Positions 1-8,208 of a stretch of DNA of 64,000 nt are shown here, in pieces (positions within the stretch are counted from its first letter, which is position 1; each line of letters starts with the position of its first letter). The DNA is from Luteimonas marina (GTDB lineage: Bacteria; Pseudomonadota; Gammaproteobacteria; Xanthomonadales; Xanthomonadaceae). The stretch is taken from the NCBI RefSeq assembly GCF_007859325.1, contig NZ_VOHK01000003.1:372001-436000 (forward strand), in the 5' to 3' direction. The position numbers were made by a program, and so were the translations under genes. The notes under the pieces are model-generated. The model was given only the letters and a program-made list of their open reading frames with translations. It was not told where the DNA came from and did not search any database.

Positions 1-835
1 CCGTTTCGCCCTGGATCTCGCCGAAGCGGCCGTCCTGCCAGTCCTGCTTGGCCTGCTCGATGCGCTCCTTCGAGGACGACACGAAGTTCCACCACAGGTG
101 GCGCGGTGCGTCGAGCGGTTCGCCGCCGAACAGGATCGCCTTGACCGGCGTCTTCGCGCGCAGGATCGCCGGCGAGCCCGGGCCCGGCAGCACGAGGTGG
201 CGCTTGGGGATGTCGGCGCCGTCGAGCTGCGCCTCGCCGTCGAGGACGTAGAGTGCGCGCTCGGGGTGGCTGGCGTCGATCGCGATCTCGGCGTCGGCGT
301 CGAGGTCGATGGCGACGTTCAGCGTGTCGGTGAACACGCGCACCGGCGACTCCTCGCCATAGGCGCGGCCGGCGATGACGCGCAGGATCGCGCCCCGGCG
401 CTCGAACCGGGGCAGGGACGCGGCGGCGTGATGGTGGAAGGCGGGATCGGTTTCCTCGTGCGGCTTCGGCAGCGCCACCCAGGTCTGCATGCCGTGCAGC
501 GGCTGCCCGCCTTCGCGCAGTTCCGACGGCGTGCGCTCGGAGTGGGCGATGCCGCGGCCGGCGGTCATCCAGTTCACGTCGCCGGGATTGATGTCCTGCA
601 GCGAGCCGAGCGTGTCGCGGTGGCGGATCGTGCCCGACCACAGGAAGGTCACGGTGGCCAGGCCGATATGCGGATGCGGGCGCACGTCGACGCCGACGCC
701 GGGTTCGAACACCGCCGGGCCCATGTGGTCGACGAACACGAACGGGCCGACGCTGCGCGCCTGGATCGTCGGCACGGCGCGGCGCACCACGAGGTTGCCG
801 ATGTCGTGCTCGCGCGGGGGAATGATCGTGGTCAT
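1..835 (-). CDS. Pirin family protein, 3' end cut by the window edge
   Basis: Bicupin pirin-family protein, of the group that includes quercetin 2,3-dioxygenases and redox-sensing pirins. The start is the ATG at 833-835, and 278 codons are visible before the left edge, so only the last few residues are missing compared with the usual 280-300. The N-terminal cupin carries the metal-site stretch DVRPHPHIGLATVTFL and then NWMTAGRGIAHSE, both typical of pirins. The second half, with LVLPGPGSPAILRAKTP and ILFGGEPLDAPRHLWWNFV, is the C-terminal pirin domain. Its substrate cannot be told from sequence. It is transcribed leftward like the nfi-phosphatase pair but is separated from it by about 150 bp that holds a fragment of a GC-rich repeat (family C). 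Confidence 0.9.
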   Translation of the reverse strand, partial: MTTIIPPREHDIGNLVVRRAVPTIQARSVGPFVFVDHMGPAVFEPGVGVDVRPHPHIGLATVTFLWSGTIRHRDTLGSLQDINPGDVNWMTAGRGIAHSERTPSELREGGQPLHGMQTWVALPKPHEETDPAFHHHAAASLPRFERRGAILRVIAGRAYGEESPVRVFTDTLNVAIDLDADAEIAIDASHPERALYVLDGEAQLDGADIPKRHLVLPGPGSPAILRAKTPVKAILFGGEPLDAPRHLWWNFVSSSKERIEQAKQDWQDGRFGEIQGET

Positions 836-936
836 GGCGGGCTCCCGATGGCTGGCTGCGTGCAGGATTGCACGTCTGCCGCGTCCGGAGTGTCGATGGC
901 GGGAAACGGACCGTTCCGCGCCGTGCTTCGTCTTGC

Positions 937-980
937 TTTGCTCCCTCCTGCGCGCGCAGCGCGGGGGAGGGGCGGGGAGG
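937..980. repeat. Degenerate family C GC-rich inverted repeat
   Basis: A C-rich arm (GCTCCCTCCTGCGC) is followed by its complementary G-rich arm (GCGCGGGGGAGGGG). It resembles one half of the paired repeat at 11215-11312. It lies just past the nfi stop codon and could act as a transcript end, but there is no T run. Confidence 0.5.
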
Positions 981-985
981 CGCCG

Positions 986-1678
986 TCAGTCGCCTGCCGC
1001 AACGTCCACGTCGCCGCGCCGGGAGGCGATGCGGTCGGCGAGGCGGGTCGGTTCGGGCAGGCGGTAGGTCGTGGTGTAGCGCATCACCAGCTCCGGCGCG
1101 CCGGCCATCGACACGCGATGGCCGGGCGAGACCACCAGCGGATTGCAGCGGACCTTGCTGCGCAGCAGCCAGCCGATCTGCTGGCCCCGGTGCCGCAGCG
1201 GCGTGAATGCGCCGCGCATGTCGTGCAGCGCGGTGGAGGCGGTGCCGACGAGGATCTTCTTCGCCACGCCGATGCAGGGCAGGTCGGCGGCCACGCCGAA
1301 ATGCGCGGCGATGCCCAGCCTTCGCGGATGGGCGATGCCGTGGCCGTCGACGAAGGCGAGGTTGGGCGCGCGCGGCAGTCGCTGCAGCGCCTGGAGCAGG
1401 GCGGGAAGCTCGCGGAAGCTGAGCAGGCCGGGAACATAGGGCATGGTCGTGGCCATGCGCACCACTTCGCAGGCGACCGGCTGCAGCGTGCGCGCGTCCA
1501 GCAGCACCGCCGCCGCCCGGGTCACCGTGCCCTCGTCCTCGAAGCCGACGTCGAAGCCGCCGATCCAGCACGGTGGCTTCGGGAAGCCGTCGCGCAGCGA
1601 CACCTTCTCCGCCAGCTCGGTCTGCACCCGGCGCGCGTCGGCGGTGCTGCCGTCCCAGTCGCCGAAGGGCGCGTTCAT
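986..1678 (-). CDS. nfi: Endonuclease V (deoxyinosine 3' endonuclease)
   Basis: Repair nuclease that cuts the second phosphodiester bond 3' to deoxyinosine and other deaminated bases. The 230-residue product has the family's core motifs in order: the catalytic aspartate stretch [11 protein letters not shown], the wedge motif [10 protein letters not shown], the metal-site motif [20 protein letters not shown], and GVAKKILVG. An upstream in-frame extension exists, but the ATG at 1678 is preferred because it overlaps the stop codon of the upstream phosphatase gene (ATGA), which suggests translational coupling. Length and motif order match the complete family. Confidence 0.95.
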   Translation of the reverse strand: MNAPFGDWDGSTADARRVQTELAEKVSLRDGFPKPPCWIGGFDVGFEDEGTVTRAAAVLLDARTLQPVACEVVRMATTMPYVPGLLSFRELPALLQALQRLPRAPNLAFVDGHGIAHPRRLGIAAHFGVAADLPCIGVAKKILVGTASTALHDMRGAFTPLRHRGQQIGWLLRSKVRCNPLVVSPGHRVSMAGAPELVMRYTTTYRLPEPTRLADRIASRRGDVDVAAGD

Positions 1679-2211
1679 GGCGCGCGTATGGTTGCGCCGA
1701 AGCGCGTCACCTGCAGCCGCGCGCTGCCGTCGGCGGCGACGTGGACGGTGCTGAGGCGGTCGTATTCGGTTTCGGGCATCGGCGCGGTTTCGCATTGGCA
1801 CAGGGCGGCGACGATGTCCGGCACGGTATTGCTGTGGCCGGCGACGAGCACGGTGCCGTGCGGGTGGGCCGCCTTGAGCCGTGCCGCGAACGCGCCGGCG
1901 GGCAGCTTCGCGTCGTAGGTCTCGGCGTCGATGTGGTGCGCGCCGGCGGTCGGTTCCACGGTTTGCCGGGTGCGCCGGTAGTCGGTGGTGTAGATGGCGG
2001 TGATGTCGTCGCCGGCGAGGCGCTGCGCGAGCTGCCGCGCGCGTTCGATGCCGGCCGCGCTGAGGTTGGGGTCGCGCTCGGTGTCGCTGGTCTTTTCGCC
2101 GTGGCGCACGAGGATGAAGGTGGCGCCGTCCGCGTCGTCGGGCGATGGCGTCCCCGCGCAGGCGGGAAGCAGGAGGGCGGCGAGCAGCGGGAGCATCAGG
2201 CGCCTGGTCAT
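1675..2211 (-). CDS. Histidine phosphatase family lipoprotein (SixA/phosphoglycerate-mutase fold)
   Basis: A 178-residue protein with a lipoprotein signal: a hydrophobic segment ending in the lipobox LLPAC, with the lipidated Cys near residue 18. The mature part has the histidine phosphatase motif LVRHGEK, where His is the phospho-acceptor, then DYRRTRQT and a distal AGHSNT carrying the second catalytic His. It is short, like SixA-type phosphohistidine phosphatases, but its export signal puts it in the envelope, so its substrate is unknown. Its last codons overlap nfi by 4 bp. An active enzyme is likely because RHG and the distal His are intact. Confidence 0.88.
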   Translation of the reverse strand: MTRRLMLPLLAALLLPACAGTPSPDDADGATFILVRHGEKTSDTERDPNLSAAGIERARQLAQRLAGDDITAIYTTDYRRTRQTVEPTAGAHHIDAETYDAKLPAGAFAARLKAAHPHGTVLVAGHSNTVPDIVAALCQCETAPMPETEYDRLSTVHVAADGSARLQVTRFGATIRAP

Positions 2212-2263
2212 GCCGGCATTGTGCGCGATCGGCGGGCCGCGGGGGGCAGACGGTCGCCTGCGG

Positions 2264-2494
2264 CTACTTCTTCGCGTGCCATCGGTCGTCGTCGCCCTTC
2301 TCGTATTTCTCCTTCACCGCGGCCCAGGCGACGCGGTGCGCGGTTTCCTCGCGGCTGGCGTCGCCGCGGCGATCGTCGGGGTCCTTGTACTGGTCCCAGG
2401 CGCTGTTGAAGGCTTCCTTGTAGATCTCCTGCGCGTGTTTCGGCACGTTGTCGCGGACGGAATCGGGCAGGTCGCCGAGGTTGGCATAGGGCAT
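2264..2494 (-). CDS. chaB: ChaB family protein
   Basis: Small 76-residue acidic and basic helical protein that matches ChaB, named as a regulator of the E. coli cation transporter ChaA although its mechanism is unclear. The hallmark N-terminal stretch LPDSVRDNVPKHAQEIYKEA, with NSAW after it, and the C-terminal AWAAVKEKYEK are intact. No chaA-like transporter is adjacent. It stands alone, read leftward, with a family A palindrome starting about 100 bp upstream. A GGAG-like ribosome site precedes the ATG. Confidence 0.88.
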   Translation of the reverse strand: MPYANLGDLPDSVRDNVPKHAQEIYKEAFNSAWDQYKDPDDRRGDASREETAHRVAWAAVKEKYEKGDDDRWHAKK

Positions 2495-2595
2495 CGTCGT
2501 GCTCCGTGCGGGCCTTCGACGCTACGCCTGCGCGGGTGACCGTGCGGTGAGGTGGACGTAAACGTCGCGGCAAGAGTCCTCGGGAAAGCAACGGC

Positions 2596-2680
2596 CGTCA
2601 TTCCCGCGAAAGCGGGAATCCATGGACTTTGGCTTCAACAGGCTTGACGTCCGTGGATTCCCGCTTTCGCGGGAATGACG
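2596..2680. repeat. Family A paired palindromic repeat (copy 1)
   Basis: Two inverted copies of a GTCATTCCCGCGAAAGCGGG palindrome, each able to fold on its own, face each other across a spacer of about 30 bp. It sits between mfd (its stop codon is at 2691) and chaB, where it could stop or stabilise transcripts. Confidence 0.85.
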
Positions 2681-2690
2681 AGACACACGT

Positions 2691-5600
2691 TCAAGGCTTC
2701 CGTTCCGCGCCCGGCGCCAGCGCGATCAGCAATCCGCGCGCGGCCTTGAGCCGCGTGTCGACATCGGGCAGGTCCAGCGTGATGCGCAGCTTGTCGGGGC
2801 CGTCCATGCGGTAGTGCTTCGGCTGGCCCTGGATCAGGCGGATCACGGCCATCGGGTCGACGTCGGGCTTCTCCACGAACTGCAGGCGTCCGCCGGCCTC
2901 GCCGAGGTCGAGCTTGCGGATGCCGAGCACGGTCGCCTGCAGTTTCAGTTCGGCGATGGCGAACAGGTGCTTCGCCGGGTCGGGCAGCAGGCCGAAGCGG
3001 TCGATCATCTCCACCTGCAACTCGCGCAGTTCTTCCGCGTCGCGCGCGGAGCTGATGCGCTTGTACAGCGTCAGGCGCGTGTGCACGTCGGGCAGGTAGT
3101 CGTCGGGGATCAGCGCCGGGACGTGCAGCTCCACCTCGGCGCCGCGGTGCATCGGCTCGTCGATGTCCGGCAGCTTGCCCTGCTTGATCGAGCGCACCGC
3201 GCGCTCCAGCAGCTCGGTGTACAGGCTGAAGCCGACCTCGGCCATCTGCCCGCTCTGGTCCTCGCCGAGCAACTCGCCGGCGCCGCGGATCTCCAGGTCG
3301 TGCGTGGCCAGGGTGAAGCCGGCGCCGAGTTCGTCCATCGAGGTGATCGCCTCCAGCCGCTTCTGCGCGTCGCCGGTGATCGAGCGCTTGTCGGGGATCA
3401 CGAGATAGGCGTAGGCGCGGTGGTGCGAGCGGCCGACGCGGCCGCGCAACTGGTGCAGCTGGGCCAGGCCGAACCTGTCGGCGCGGTGGATGATGATGGT
3501 GTTGGCGTTGGGGATGTCGATGCCCGACTCGATGATGGTCGTGCACAGCAGCACGTTGAAGCGCTGCTTGTGGAAGTCGAGCATCACCTTCTCCAGCTCG
3601 CGCTCGGGCATCTGGCCGTGGGCGATGCCGATGCGCGCGTCCGGCACCAGTTCCTCGAGCTGGCGCTGCATGCGGCCGATGCTCTCGACGTCGTTGTGCA
3701 GGAAGTACACCTGGCCGCCGCGCGAGAGCTCGCGCTGGAAGGCCTCGCGCAGCTGCGCGTCGTCCCAGGCGGCGATGAAGGTCTGCACCGCCAGCCGGTG
3801 CGCGGGCGGGGTGGCGATGATCGACAGGTCGCGCAGGCCGGCCATGGCCATGTTGAGCGTGCGCGGGATCGGCGTGGCGGTGAGCGTGAGCAGGTGCACG
3901 TTGGCGCGCAGGGCCTTGAGCGCCTCCTTCTGACGCACACCGAAGCGCTGCTCCTCGTCGACGATCACCAGGCCGAGGTCCTTGAACTTCACGTCCGGCT
4001 GCAGCAGGCGGTGGGTGCCGACGATGACGTCGAGCGTGCCGTCGGCGATCTTCCCGATCTCGGCCTTGATCTCCTTGGCGCTCTTGAAGCGCGACAGCAC
4101 CTCCACGCGCAGCGGCCAGTCGGCGAAGCGGTCGGCCATCGTGCGGTAGTGCTGCTCGGCCAGCAGCGTGGTCGGCACCAGCACCGCGACCTGCCGGCCG
4201 GCAGCGGCGGCGACGAAGGCGGCGCGCACGGCGACCTCGGTCTTGCCGAAACCGACGTCGCCGCAGACCACGCGGTCCATCGGCTGGCTGCTGCCCAGGT
4301 CGCGGATCACCGCCTCGATCGCGGCGTGCTGGTCGGGGGTTTCCTCGAACGGGAACGCCGCCGCGAACGGTTCGTACATCGCGCGGTCCACCGGCAGCGC
4401 CAGGCCGGCGCGGGCCATGCGCCTGGCCTGGATCTCCAGCAGTTCGGCGGCGACGTCGCGGACCTTCTCCGCCGCCTTGCGCCTGGCCTTGGTCCACTGC
4501 TCGCCGCCGAGCGAGTGCAGCGGCGCGGTTTCGGGCGAGGCACCGGAGTAGCGGTTGACCAGGTGCAGCTGCGCGACCGGCACGTACAGGCGGTCGCCCT
4601 TGGCGTATTCGATGTCGAGGTATTCGCCGGGCTGGCCGCCGGCGTCGAGCGTGACCAGTCCGCGATAGCGGCCGACGCCGTGGTCCTCGTGCACGATCGG
4701 CGCGCCTTCTGTCAGTTCGCCGAGGTCGCGGATGATGGCCTCGGGTTCGCGCCCTGCGCGCTTGCGCCGGCGCGGCTGCGAGGCGCGCTCGGGGAACAGC
4801 TGGCGTTCGGTGAGGATCGCGATGCGCGGCTCGTCGAGCGCGAAGCCGTCGTCGAGCGGGGCGACGGCGACATAGAAGTCGTCATTCCCGCGAAGGCGGG
4901 AATCCAGTGTCGTTGCGCCTGTGAAGGAAGACACTGGGTCCCCGCCTTCGCGGGGATGACGATCGGAAAGAAATGCGGTGAAGTCTGGAAGGACTACCGG
5001 CGTCAGCCCCGCCGCACCCAGCATCTCCAGCAGCGCCTCGCGCCGTCCCGCCGAGTCCGCGGCGATCAGCGTGCGGCCGCCGTAGCTGGACAGGAACGAC
5101 TTCAGCGCCGCGCCGGGCTCGCTGTCGCGCGCCGACAGCGGCAGCGCCGGCGCCGGCTGGTCGCCGAGTGCCTGCGCGTCCTTGCGGCGCGGATGCGACT
5201 CGCTACAGAGCTCGATGCGGCTGCCCGCGTTCAGGCGCTCGCGCAGGGCCTCCGGCGACAGCCACAGCTCGGCCGGCGGCAGGATCGGGCGCTCGATGTC
5301 GTGGCGCAGCTGCTCGTAGCGGTCGGCGGCCTGCTTCCAGAAGTGGTCGGCGGCCTCCAGCGCGCCTTCGTCCACCAGCGGCAGCGTGTCCGGGGCAAGG
5401 TAGTCGAACAGCGTCGCGGTCGTTTCGAAGAACAGCGGCAGGTAGTATTCGATGCCCGCGGGCGCGATGCCGGCCTTGAGGTCCTGCATCAGCGCGCTGC
5501 GGCGCGTGTCGATGTCGAAACGCTCGCGCAGCTTGTCCAGTGTCTCGCCGAGCGCGTCCTCGTCGGTCGGCACTTCGCGGCCGGGCAGCATGCGCACGGC

Positions 5601-6245
5601 GTCGACCTTGTCGAGCGAGCGCTGTGTCTCCGGGTCGAAGGCGCGGATCGTCTCGATGCCGTCGTCGAACAGCTCGACGCGGAACGGCTGCGACGCGCCC
5701 ATCGGGTAGACGTCGAGCAGCCCGCCGCGCACCGCGAAATCGCCAGGGTCGAAGACCTGCGGCACGTTGCGGTAGCCGGCGCCTTCGAGGCGGCGCTTCT
5801 CGGCGTCGAGGTCGAGCGTCTGCCCGACGCGCACGTCGAAGGCGCTGCCGACCGCGTAGCGCAGCGGCGGTAGTCGCTGCAGCAGGGTCTGCACCGGCAC
5901 GATGACGATTGCGGCCCGCTTGAGCGAGGGCAGGTGCAGCAGGGTGGCCAGGCGCTGCGAGACGATGTCCGGATGCGGGCTGAAGCGGTCCCAGGGCAGG
6001 GTTTCCCAGTCCGGGAACACGACCACCGGCAGCGCGTCGTCGGCGCCGAGCAGGGTGTGCAGGTCGGCTTCGAGCTGGTGCGCGGCGTGGTTGTCGCGCG
6101 CGATCAGCAGCAGCGGGGCGCCGTGTGCGCTGGCGGCGCGCGCGGCATGCCACGCCAATGCGCTGCGGCTGGCGGGCGCGCGCCACCAGGCGCGTGGCAG
6201 GCCGGGCCGCGGCAGCGGCGGGGTGGAAAGGAGTTCTGCGGGCAT
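2691..6245 (-). CDS. mfd: Transcription-repair coupling factor Mfd with an in-frame repeat insertion
   Basis: DNA translocase that removes RNA polymerase stalled at lesions and recruits UvrA. At 1184 residues it is slightly longer than usual. Order of parts: UvrB-like N-terminal domains, a D3 region, the polymerase-binding RID domain (HEDHGVGRYRGL to PVAQLHLVNRYSG), the translocase with Walker A GDVGFGKT (about residues 661-669) and DEEQRF, and the C-terminal TRCF domain. The start is taken as the ATG at 6245 because the 70 codons upstream in this frame run through a family A repeat. Odd: residues about 429-456 are encoded by another family A repeat (4881-4961), in frame, in the linker before the RID domain. 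No stop or frameshift results. Confidence 0.95.
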   Translation of the reverse strand: MPAELLSTPPLPRPGLPRAWWRAPASRSALAWHAARAASAHGAPLLLIARDNHAAHQLEADLHTLLGADDALPVVVFPDWETLPWDRFSPHPDIVSQRLATLLHLPSLKRAAIVIVPVQTLLQRLPPLRYAVGSAFDVRVGQTLDLDAEKRRLEGAGYRNVPQVFDPGDFAVRGGLLDVYPMGASQPFRVELFDDGIETIRAFDPETQRSLDKVDAVRMLPGREVPTDEDALGETLDKLRERFDIDTRRSALMQDLKAGIAPAGIEYYLPLFFETTATLFDYLAPDTLPLVDEGALEAADHFWKQAADRYEQLRHDIERPILPPAELWLSPEALRERLNAGSRIELCSESHPRRKDAQALGDQPAPALPLSARDSEPGAALKSFLSSYGGRTLIAADSAGRREALLEMLGAAGLTPVVLPDFTAFLSDRHPREGGDPVSSFTGATTLDSRLRGNDDFYVAVAPLDDGFALDEPRIAILTERQLFPERASQPRRRKRAGREPEAIIRDLGELTEGAPIVHEDHGVGRYRGLVTLDAGGQPGEYLDIEYAKGDRLYVPVAQLHLVNRYSGASPETAPLHSLGGEQWTKARRKAAEKVRDVAAELLEIQARRMARAGLALPVDRAMYEPFAAAFPFEETPDQHAAIEAVIRDLGSSQPMDRVVCGDVGFGKTEVAVRAAFVAAAAGRQVAVLVPTTLLAEQHYRTMADRFADWPLRVEVLSRFKSAKEIKAEIGKIADGTLDVIVGTHRLLQPDVKFKDLGLVIVDEEQRFGVRQKEALKALRANVHLLTLTATPIPRTLNMAMAGLRDLSIIATPPAHRLAVQTFIAAWDDAQLREAFQRELSRGGQVYFLHNDVESIGRMQRQLEELVPDARIGIAHGQMPERELEKVMLDFHKQRFNVLLCTTIIESGIDIPNANTIIIHRADRFGLAQLHQLRGRVGRSHHRAYAYLVIPDKRSITGDAQKRLEAITSMDELGAGFTLATHDLEIRGAGELLGEDQSGQMAEVGFSLYTELLERAVRSIKQGKLPDIDEPMHRGAEVELHVPALIPDDYLPDVHTRLTLYKRISSARDAEELRELQVEMIDRFGLLPDPAKHLFAIAELKLQATVLGIRKLDLGEAGGRLQFVEKPDVDPMAVIRLIQGQPKHYRMDGPDKLRITLDLPDVDTRLKAARGLLIALAPGAERKP
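4881..4961. repeat. Family A paired palindromic repeat inside mfd (copy 2)
   Basis: The same two-armed element as the intergenic copies, beginning GTCATTCCCGCGAAGGCGGG and ending in the inverse arm CCCCGCCTTCGCGGGGATGA. Its length of about 81 bp is a multiple of three, so it adds about 27 codons to mfd without breaking the frame. The encoded arms read HPREGGDP and DSRLRGNDD. Confidence 0.9.
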
Positions 6246-6331
6246 CGATCCAGGATCCGGAAAAGCACGACGGCGCCGGCAACGGGGTTGCCAGCGTGCG
6301 AAGGCGGTGATTTTACCTTGGAGAAACAGGT

Positions 6332-6445
6332 CGTCATCCCCGCGCAGGCGGGAAGTGCTTTGCAACAGCGCGAAGCGCTGGTCATCCAGTGTCTTCAGGT
6401 GATTGGAGGCAACGACGCCGGGTCCCCGCCTTCGCGGGGATGACG
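6332..6445. repeat. Family A paired palindromic repeat (copy 3)
   Basis: A slightly decayed pair: the left arm is CGTCATCCCCGCGCAGGCGG and the right arm is the usual CCCCGCCTTCGCGGGGATGA, with a longer spacer of about 60 bp that contains its own GTCATCCAG fragment. It fills the gap between rlmJ (upstream) and mfd (downstream). Confidence 0.85.
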
Positions 6446-6485
6446 GCTGTGTCAAGGATGGTGCATACGCCGGTGCGCTGCGGCA

Positions 6486-7346
6486 TCAGGCCTCGTCGTT
6501 GCGCAGCCACTGCAGGCGATGTGATCCGCCCGCCGGGGCCAGCCCTGCCTGCAGCACCGGCAGCAGCGTGGCGAGTGTCTGCTCGAAGCGCCACGGCGGG
6601 TTGCACAGCAGCAGGCCGCTGCCGTTCATGCGCAGGGCAGATTCCTCGCGGCGCACCATCAGTTCCGCGCACAGCACGCCCTTCGCCGGCAGGTGCGCGG
6701 CGCGACGCAGGAAGGGCAGCAGGGTCGCGCGCTGCTTGATCGGGTACCACAGCGCGAACATGCCCTGCGGCCAGCGTTCCAGGCCAGCGCGCAGGGCGGC
6801 CAGGATCGGGTCGAATTCCGCGCGCTGCGCCTCGTAGGGCGGGTCGATCAGGACCAGGCCGCGATTGATCCGGGTGGCGCCGGACTTCGGCGGCAGCAGG
6901 GCATTGATCGCGGCATAACCGTCGCGCTGGTGCACGGCGACGCGCGGATCGCCGGCAAGGCTGCGCTTGAGCGTCGCGGCCTCGTCCGGCTGCAGTTCGC
7001 AGCAGGCGATGCGGTCCTGCTCGCGCAGGGCGTGCGCCAGCAGCCACGGTGAACCGGGATAGGCCGTATCGCCATGCCGCGTGCGGCAGGTGGCGATGGC
7101 GTCGCGATAGCGGGCCAACACCGGGGTGTCGCCGGCGCGCCGCAGGAGCGCCAGCACGCCTTCCCCGGCTTCGCCGGTCCGGCTGGCGGCATCGTCGTCC
7201 AGCCGGTAGAGGCCGCGACCGGCATGGGTGTCGAGCGCGAAGCAGGCCGCCGGCTTCGCCGCCAGCGCATCGCACAGCGCCAGCAGCACGGTGTGCTTGA
7301 GGACGTCGGCATGGTTGCCGGCGTGGAAGGCGTGGCGGTAGTTCAT
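6486..7346 (-). CDS. rlmJ: 23S rRNA (adenine(2030)-N6)-methyltransferase RlmJ
   Basis: A Rossmann-fold methylase that modifies A2030 of 23S rRNA. The 286-residue product begins with the characteristic MNYRHAFHAGNHADVLKH, has a SAM-binding region around CFALDTHAGRGLY, and has the catalytic N6-adenine motif DPPYE (LVLIDPPYEAQRAEF). The C-terminal LLLCNPPWRFE also fits the family. Length is normal. Odd: the bases just before its start codon (7347-7379) are a run of 7-bp GGGAATN-type units bordering a family B palindrome, and no convincing Shine-Dalgarno is present. Confidence 0.95.
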   Translation of the reverse strand: MNYRHAFHAGNHADVLKHTVLLALCDALAAKPAACFALDTHAGRGLYRLDDDAASRTGEAGEGVLALLRRAGDTPVLARYRDAIATCRTRHGDTAYPGSPWLLAHALREQDRIACCELQPDEAATLKRSLAGDPRVAVHQRDGYAAINALLPPKSGATRINRGLVLIDPPYEAQRAEFDPILAALRAGLERWPQGMFALWYPIKQRATLLPFLRRAAHLPAKGVLCAELMVRREESALRMNGSGLLLCNPPWRFEQTLATLLPVLQAGLAPAGGSHRLQWLRNDEA

Positions 7347-7350
7347 GGGG

Positions 7351-7379
7351 GCCGGGAGTGGGGAATCGGGAATGGGAAC
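7351..7379. repeat. Heptameric repeat run before rlmJ
   Basis: About four imperfect 7-bp units (GGGAGTG, GGGAATC, GGGAATG) run from next to the rlmJ start codon to the edge of the family B palindrome. The matching CCCGATT run lies on the other side of that palindrome, next to creB, so the whole forms one large inverted structure. Confidence 0.75.
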
Positions 7380-7390
7380 AGCCTAAATGT

Positions 7391-7467
7391 TTGTCATCCC
7401 GAGCGCAGCGAGGAATCTGCTTCTCGTCCGGGCAACGGCAGATCCCTCGCTGCGCTCGGGATGACAA
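7391..7467. repeat. Family B paired palindromic repeat (copy 1)
   Basis: Inverted pair built on GTCATCCCGAGCGCAGCGAG, with the mirrored arm CTCGCTGCGCTCGGGATGAC. It lies in the divergent gap between rlmJ and creB and is flanked on both sides by heptameric units. Confidence 0.85.
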
Positions 7468-7481
7468 ACCGTTACGCTTCT

Positions 7482-7514
7482 CCCGATTCCCGATTCCCGA
7501 TTCCCGATTCCCGA
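7482..7514. repeat. CCCGATT heptamer array abutting the creB start codon
   Basis: Four perfect tandem CCCGATT units (7482-7509) followed by CCCGA and then the creB ATG at 7515. The array occupies the place where a ribosome-binding site should be. Slippage would change the spacing in 7-bp steps. Confidence 0.9.
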
Positions 7515-8201
7515 ATGTCCCGCATCCTCCTGGTCGAAGACGAAAGCGCGATCGCCGAGACCGTGCTGTACGCGCTGCGCGAGGAAGGGCACGCGGCGAC
7601 GCACTGCCTGACCGCGGGCGATGCGCTGGCCGCGGCTGCGCGTGAGGTCTTCGATCTCGCGATCCTCGACGTCGGCCTGCCGGACCTGGGCGGCTTCGCG
7701 CTGTGCCGGCAGCTGCGCGCCGGTCGCGACCTGCCGGTGATCTTCCTCACCGCGCGCCAGGAGGAGGCTGACCGCATCCTCGGCTTCGAGCTGGGCGCCG
7801 ACGACTACGTGCCCAAGCCGTTCTCGCCGCGAGAACTCGCCGCCCGCGTGCGCGCGGTGCTGCGACGCGCGCAGCCGGCGGCCGGCGACGAAGTACTCCG
7901 CGGCCCGGCCGCATCGGGTTTCGAGCACGACCCCGAGGGCATGCGCGTGCGCTACCATGGCCGCCTGCTGGAGCTGACCCGCTACGAGTACGGCCTGCTC
8001 GCGGCGCTGCTGGCGCGGCCGGGCGCGGTGATGAGCCGCGCGCAGCTGATGGACCGCGTCTGGGGCGACGCGCTCGAGACCGGCGACCGCACCATCGACA
8101 CCCACGTCAAGACGCTGCGCGCCAAGCTGCACGCGGTCGCGCCCGAGGCCGATCCGATCCGCACCCACCGCGGCCTCGGCTATTCGCTCGACGCCGGCTG
8201 A
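7515..8201 (+). CDS. creB: Response regulator CreB
   Basis: OmpR/PhoB-type DNA-binding response regulator of 228 residues. The receiver domain has the acidic pair VEDE, the phospho-accepting Asp in LAILDVGLPD, a conserved Thr in FLTAR and Lys in YVPKPFSPRE. The C-terminal winged helix ends in RTHRGLGYSL. It is assigned to CreB rather than a generic regulator because creC follows after 7 bp and creD comes next with a CreB-type tag. The start at 7515 lacks a Shine-Dalgarno; the preceding bases are a heptamer array. Established: CreBC in related bacteria influences beta-lactamase expression and envelope physiology. The inducing signal here is unknown. Confidence 0.93.
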   Translation: MSRILLVEDESAIAETVLYALREEGHAATHCLTAGDALAAAAREVFDLAILDVGLPDLGGFALCRQLRAGRDLPVIFLTARQEEADRILGFELGADDYVPKPFSPRELAARVRAVLRRAQPAAGDEVLRGPAASGFEHDPEGMRVRYHGRLLELTRYEYGLLAALLARPGAVMSRAQLMDRVWGDALETGDRTIDTHVKTLRAKLHAVAPEADPIRTHRGLGYSLDAG

Positions 8202-8208
8202 TGCGCGC

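Noticed and set aside
2596-2680. Family A repeats as ordinary intrinsic terminators
   Set aside because: They have no T run, occur as facing pairs and are also found within genes. They may stop transcripts in some places but are better treated as dispersed repeats.
2814-5873. A 1019-codon open frame on the plus strand across mfd
   Set aside because: It is antisense to the well-conserved Mfd and its product is rich in His, Gln, Arg and Val with no motif. Long shadow frames are expected at this base composition. The same applies to the long frames opposite lon (31410-34550) and the acylase (43398-46088).
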